Assembly: GCF_040115645.1 (NCBI RefSeq)
Contig: NC_089561.1
Coordinates: forward strand, 3,596,001 to 3,660,000
DNA from: Euwallacea fornicatus
Taxonomy: Eukaryota; Arthropoda; Insecta; Coleoptera; Curculionidae
Direction: 5' to 3'
DNA length: 64,000 bases
Part shown: positions 59,056-64,000 of the stretch, in pieces
Layout of the letters: each line of letters opens with the position of its first letter
Position numbering within the stretch: position 1 is the stretch's first letter
Program-made: the position numbers and the translations under genes
Notes under the pieces: model-generated
Database searches by the model: none
The model's input: only the letters and a program-made list of their open reading frames with translations
What the model was told of the DNA's origin: nothing

Positions 59056-62000
59056 CATATTTCGGTTACGCAATAAAACTTTTTATTTTTACTTTCGGCA
59101 ACTTATTAGCTTGTTCTTAAATTATCTTTTCTTGTTGCCTTCCGTTAACATGAAAGGGCAAAAATGCCCTGCGTAACCCAATTTTCCCTAATGATCTGGT
59201 ATATGCGAAACCCACCTGTTTATAATTTTGACCGCGATTGGATTGGACACCTTCATGTGGCATGTTTATCGAATTCATTACCCCCTGAATTCCGACATGA
59301 TTTAATAATGGCCCCCGTTAGATACGTGCTCTATTGCCTGTATTATATATGTTGCCATGTCATTTCCCAGATGCCTTGAACCCGTTGTGGTTCGTGTGTA
59401 CTAGAAATATTGACATTTCGTGCTGTATTAGATTTTTTCCCTAATATTGACAGAATTTACAAGTTTTGTAGGAGAGTCTCATCGTACCGTCCGACTTAGC
59501 CCATGGACAAGCTCATGCATAAGGGAAATTAATGACTTTATTTACCGGAAGGAATAAGTCTCAGGGGCAGGATCTCCATTTGATATATTCAGAAATAATG
59601 AACTCGATGCCGAAACGTTGCCGACTGAGCCATTAATTTACTTGAACGGGCTACTTTATGGGGTAGCACTGAGGCCAGGGCCTTAGATAATTAATTTATT
59701 TTCCGCAACATTAATATCGGAACAAGTCGGCGATCTCTAAAACAGTGTTTGTTTCGTTGCTTCCTGAAGAACCGTTCTTATTATGATGAAGCCGTTTGAA
59801 TAAAAGGGTAATTTTGCTAAGAAAAGACATGGCCGAAAAATTTATTAACGATAAAAGCCAACCGAACTGAAATCTTGACAACAGTAAAATCTATTTATTA
59901 AAGCGACATGCATACATCTAATGTAACATAAATGCCTGATGCTAGAAACAAATACTACACGCCAGGTTAATGCATGTGACGAAATATCATCCCTACCTAA
60001 CCATTAATTTATGTATTCTCACTCAAACACTGAACATGGATAATTAATAACTTAATTGGGAGTTTGAGTTGATGGTCTGGCTGAAAGCAAATTTACTGAC
60101 AATTATAATTAGTAGCTACATATTTGAACTCCAATTAACATTAGCTAAAAATTTCTTACGCTGACATTATTCAACCCATATTTCCCTTTTATATCCCTGA
60201 ACATTTAATCATAAATTTGAACTGGCAACTGTGTCTATGACTTTCATGTGTCCTCTTGCTCACATCCAGGTAGTCTTGGGGAGCTCTCGGGTAATGAGCA
60301 ACGTTGTCAAATATTTGAAAAATTTCTTTACTCGTTCGTACATGCAACTTTATATAGAGGTGAATTTTTACGAAAACCACGAAACTGACCGTCATTCGGA
60401 TGGGTACTATAAGTTATCCCACAGTGCTCAAAACGTTCGTTTTATTTATCAAATTCAAGAAGTTCTCTCAGAGTTCGTAACATAAAACCCATCAGCTCTC
60501 CCCATACCTGCTGTTCTTTTCAGGGTAATTAAGGTTGGGAGTTTTCTAATTACCGTAGATAATTATCCACATAAATACAAAGTTTGCTTCTGTTTTCACC
60601 GCGAATTTTAGCGGTATATCACTTAGCTACAATAACCTGCGAAATAATGTAAGCATATACATATATAGTTATAATTTAACCTCTGGATTGATACACTTCT
60701 TGGATGCTCGTTACACGGTAAATCACCTGTTTACCAAACACCAACAGCACCTAAATAATAAAACTCATAAACACCTCATCTCCATAACTCTATATTAGTA
60801 CAGTTGATGGTACTAAATAGAGCACATAAACCTGGCATCTCCATAGCGTCCCCAGAGAGTGATGTATTTCATTTTTAGAACTCGCAACCGCTCTAAATTT
60901 TAATCAGGAATGTGCGCCATGTTTTAATTAGGCTACAAGACTAGCGAATGAGACACTTTCCTTTATAATGAAATTCATTTCTGAGTTGTGTTTGGCAGTC
61001 GGCCAATTAAATTTTAATTTATGTAGGTTTTGGGAGCCCTTTCAAAAAGGAACTTCCCCATTATTGCACGAAGACGCCCATAGAGTTCATTTGGCCGTCG
61101 GGTCCTCTCGTTTTGGCATAAATTGAGCCGATGTTGCGGCAAATTGATCCAATTAACTTTTTCCCTCGATGGGAGAAGGTATCAAGGTTAATTAGTAATC
61201 TAGCCACACTAATAACCGATTTCCATATATTAGGAGGAATAAAGCGCTATTTCAACTTAACTCCGAATACAAACTTTAATTGAGATTATCAGTCTAATCA
61301 CAAATTATAATTGCGAAGTTGTGGCTCGAGATAGGAAAACTTACTTCAGTTTCCTAACTATTTAACTATAACTGAAGATAAAGCTTCTGGATAAAATTTC
61401 TTCTTCATGAAACGACGAAATTGCCTCTAACGAAGATACTGATAAGTCCTTTTCCAGGTTAAAGAAAAACTGCGTTACTATTTATAGAGAGATTGATTAT
61501 TAGACTGAATGAACAGGATTGGAATAGGGCGGAATTCAGATTCTAAATGAAATGGAGTAAGACTATAGGAATTTTCCTTCCTGATTCTCTAGAGCTGTAA
61601 AAAGCTCAGTCAAGCAAAAAAAAACGCAAAATATATTTACTCCAGGGATTTGCAGGACAAAAATATTTCTGGGTTAAAAGCGACGTTTATAGCCCTCACG
61701 ATTTTTCCATTAGCAAAGAAGGTTCTTGGCATCATGCTTTGCTTTTCCATATTTATTCCCCTTTAAAAATAATTCGTAGTTTTAGACTTTAATCTGATAT
61801 AAGAATTTTTTTCTGCAACAGAGTTTAAATTTGTAATTTTTTGCGTGTATGCAAAAGTAAGTACAGTGAATATAATTTAAGTAATTAAATTACATAATAG
61901 AAATTTAGAAGCTGTAATAAAAACAACGAAAAGCAAATAAATATAAAAGTAGTAAAAATCGCATTGCTTTGTGACCATTCTATGGCTTGCAATCAAAGAT

Positions 62001-63317
62001 TGGACAGAAAACACAGCGGACAAGTAAATTGAGAAATTTACGAAGGAGATAAGCAAAAAAGCAAATAAACAACATACGTATTCTGTTCAATGAAGCTTTA
62101 AGTATATGACCCAATGGGAAATTTTTATAAATTCTTTTCTTATTGGGCCGAACAGTAAAGTTTAATGTCGGTTATGTCCACATTTAAATACCCTCAAGTT
62201 AACTTGTACACATGTATATGACCTTATCGGCTTCAAACTTATCATGTTAATGCATAGATGGAACCAGAGAAACAAATAGAAGATTTTTTAAAATTATTTA
62301 CGTATATCCAGACTCATTCGAATACACCTGTCTTAATACAGAATTTTATGCAACATAATCTATGTATACTTTATCAATTGTGTATCCATCTTCCAATCCA
62401 ATACGAATGCAGAAACACCTTTCCAATACGCCTATTTATGATTTTTTTTTGTTTTAAAATTAGCAGATCATAAATCACACTATAAAAAGTAAATCAATGA
62501 GGGACAGGCCCGGCTTATCTTCATCCAGAATTTGAAGTACTAAGAACTCAACACGACCCGTGTAAAAATTTATTAATTTAGTCGACGTCAGTGGAGGTTG
62601 ATTTATATCTAGATACGAATCCAACTTGACGTCAATTCAACGTTTTTAAAATTGATTAGAATCCCTATTGACTTCAAAATTAGCAGTTCAAAACAAAAAA
62701 GAATACTAATCAGAAGTAAAAGTTCCAAACAAACATGAATGAAGTATTTGAAGAAACACGTGGTTCATATTCTGGACAGGATTGTATCAAATTAGTCTAG
62801 GTGAATCTGATTCGGTTTGTATTCAGACTGAAATCCATTTGGCATGCGGAAGGAAAATGTAAATAAAATCAAATTAGAAGAAAAATCTGAAGATTCTTTC
62901 AGCCATTAATGCCAGATCTAAGCTCTTAATCAGCTTAAGTTAATACATTAGTCCACTGTGTGGTTGTAGGTTTGTCTGGCTACCCGTGCATCTTGAATTA
63001 AGGAAGGAAGACCATGTCAGTGGACATTTTGAAGTCATGAATGTCCACACTACTAGTGCAGATTAGTTGAATGAACTTTATTGAATGCAGGATTGAAGCT
63101 GATAATCCTTGGAAATATGTATTATTAAACCCGCTTAGTTAGGATGAATTAATGCTTAGATTATAGTGAGATTTATTATTTGTGCTGTAAAATTTTTCAT
63201 TCTAGACTTTCAAATTAGACTGACGATAACTAATTTCTTTCAAGGATTTGCAGGTATAATTCCTTTGAATCTCGCTCAGAAAGATTTGCCTTGAGCGTTC
63301 AATTAAATAATCAAGTC
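59056..63317. other. Non-coding stretch
   Basis: ORFs of 68-84 codons (59164-59379, 60189-60485, 62258-62473) carry no recognisable domain. No transposon ends were recognised in this part. Confidence 0.45.
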
Positions 63318-63608
63318 TTAATCCACCCCTGCCTGCCTAGCTACGACAACGGTAAAATCTAAGTAAGTCTCCCACGGCACATTAAACTCCATTGCGACTT
63401 TTATGCTGAACGGTCCTATAAATTTAGTGTAGCAGGACTGGTCTGGCGCTGTATAATCTCTCTTTATTGTTAAAAGTTGTATGTTCGGTTCCTGTAGTCT
63501 AATAAAGTACGTGACTTCTGCCGCCTCGCTTATAAATGCAGCAGAGTCCCGATTATAAATCACGTGCAGCCTCAAAAAGTCCAAAACTTTGATAATGTGA
63601 CGTCTCAT
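63318..63608 (-). CDS. Hypothetical ORF, possibly an exon
   Basis: A 96-codon minus-strand frame starts at an ATG at 63608 and stays open for about 15 more codons upstream. The composition looks protein-like (for example VTYFIRLQEPNIQLLTIK and PFSIKVAMEFNVPWETY), with balanced polar and hydrophobic residues and few homopolymers. No signal peptide, membrane segment or known motif is visible. No strong splice acceptor was found just upstream. It may be a terminal exon of a host gene that continues elsewhere, or chance. I do not recognise a family. Confidence 0.25.
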   Translation of the reverse strand: MRRHIIKVLDFLRLHVIYNRDSAAFISEAAEVTYFIRLQEPNIQLLTIKRDYTAPDQSCYTKFIGPFSIKVAMEFNVPWETYLDFTVVVARQAGVD

Positions 63609-63658
63609 TGGAATATGTTTTATCTCTTTGGAGGTTTGTTTCCTCCTCGTTGAGTTTA

Positions 63659-64000
63659 ATAAATTGTTTTAAGTTAAATTGAATTTCTGGAATGGGGCTA
63701 TTGCAGCTTGCGTCTGCCATATTCATGACTAAGATCTCGCGGAATTGTTATGCTAAAAATGTATGAACGCTGCAATCTTATTTACTATATGTGCATGTTT
63801 TGGCTATGAAGATACAGACGCTTAAAGAGGCAAAAGAAAAACTTTTGTATTATTTATTGTAATAAAGTAATCAATATGTAAGCCATTAAAAGCAACACTA
63901 AATTTAAAATATTAATTGTTCGGGTTGACAGAATTCAATTCCGTGTAATGGGGCATTAGGTGATTTATAGTGGCAATATTCGAACAACAGGAAAAATCTT
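63659..64000. other. Window edge, nothing recognised
   Basis: AT-rich sequence without ORFs or repeats. Confidence 0.4.

Noticed and set aside
1..64000. CRISPR array, tRNA, rRNA, or prokaryotic operon
   Set aside because: No regularly spaced direct repeats, no cloverleaf-like A and B boxes recognised, no ribosomal RNA sequence and no dense coding were seen; the DNA is eukaryotic in character.

Overview
This window looks like gene-poor, AT-rich nuclear DNA from an arthropod, most likely an insect. Nothing bacterial is present: no operons, no dense coding, no ribosome-binding sites. What it holds in quantity is DNA transposons of the Tc1/mariner superfamily, all with TA target duplications. 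Almost all their transposases are broken by stops or frameshifts. I found no confident host gene, tRNA, rRNA or CRISPR array. The insect assignment is an inference from the transposon families (mellifera- and irritans-type mariners, and DD41D elements with an N-terminal domain like DUF4817).

Layout. 560-2807: Tc1-like element with DD38E spacing, split by an internally deleted DD41D element (1023-1634). 5087-6250: Tc1-like and mariner remnants, both on the minus strand. 7720-12657: three-level nest in which a long-TIR Tc1-like element holds an IR/DR Tc1 element (8484-11312), which holds a mellifera-type mariner (8707-9995). 16519-19323: DD41D element holding a Tc1 element (16600-18185). 20636-23887: long-TIR DD41D element holding a Tc1 element (22237-23678). 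27945-28200 and 32185-33008: DD41D remnants. 37316-39539: the most complete DD41D element. 40933-41546: non-coding MITE with long TIRs. 45805-47400: Tc1-like element, followed by a further Tc1-like remnant (47722-48387). 49935-50501: possible solo LTR. 51350 to about 52650: DD41D remnant. 54638-55507: second non-coding MITE. 56103-59053: Tc1 element holding a second copy (57383-58819) of the family seen at 22237, in opposite orientation.

The genes do not form a pathway. The history is repeated TA-targeted insertion, often of one element into another, followed by decay. The nesting gives relative ages: each inner element is younger than its host. The least damaged transposases are those of 8484-11312 (one frameshift) and 57383-58819 (one stop and one frameshift, with a 238-codon open C-terminal part). 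Stretches between elements hold only short ORFs without recognisable domains. Weak candidates for non-transposon coding sequence lie at 7426-7639 and 63318-63608. Residue calls come from reading translations by eye, and family names rest on motif recognition, not on database searches.
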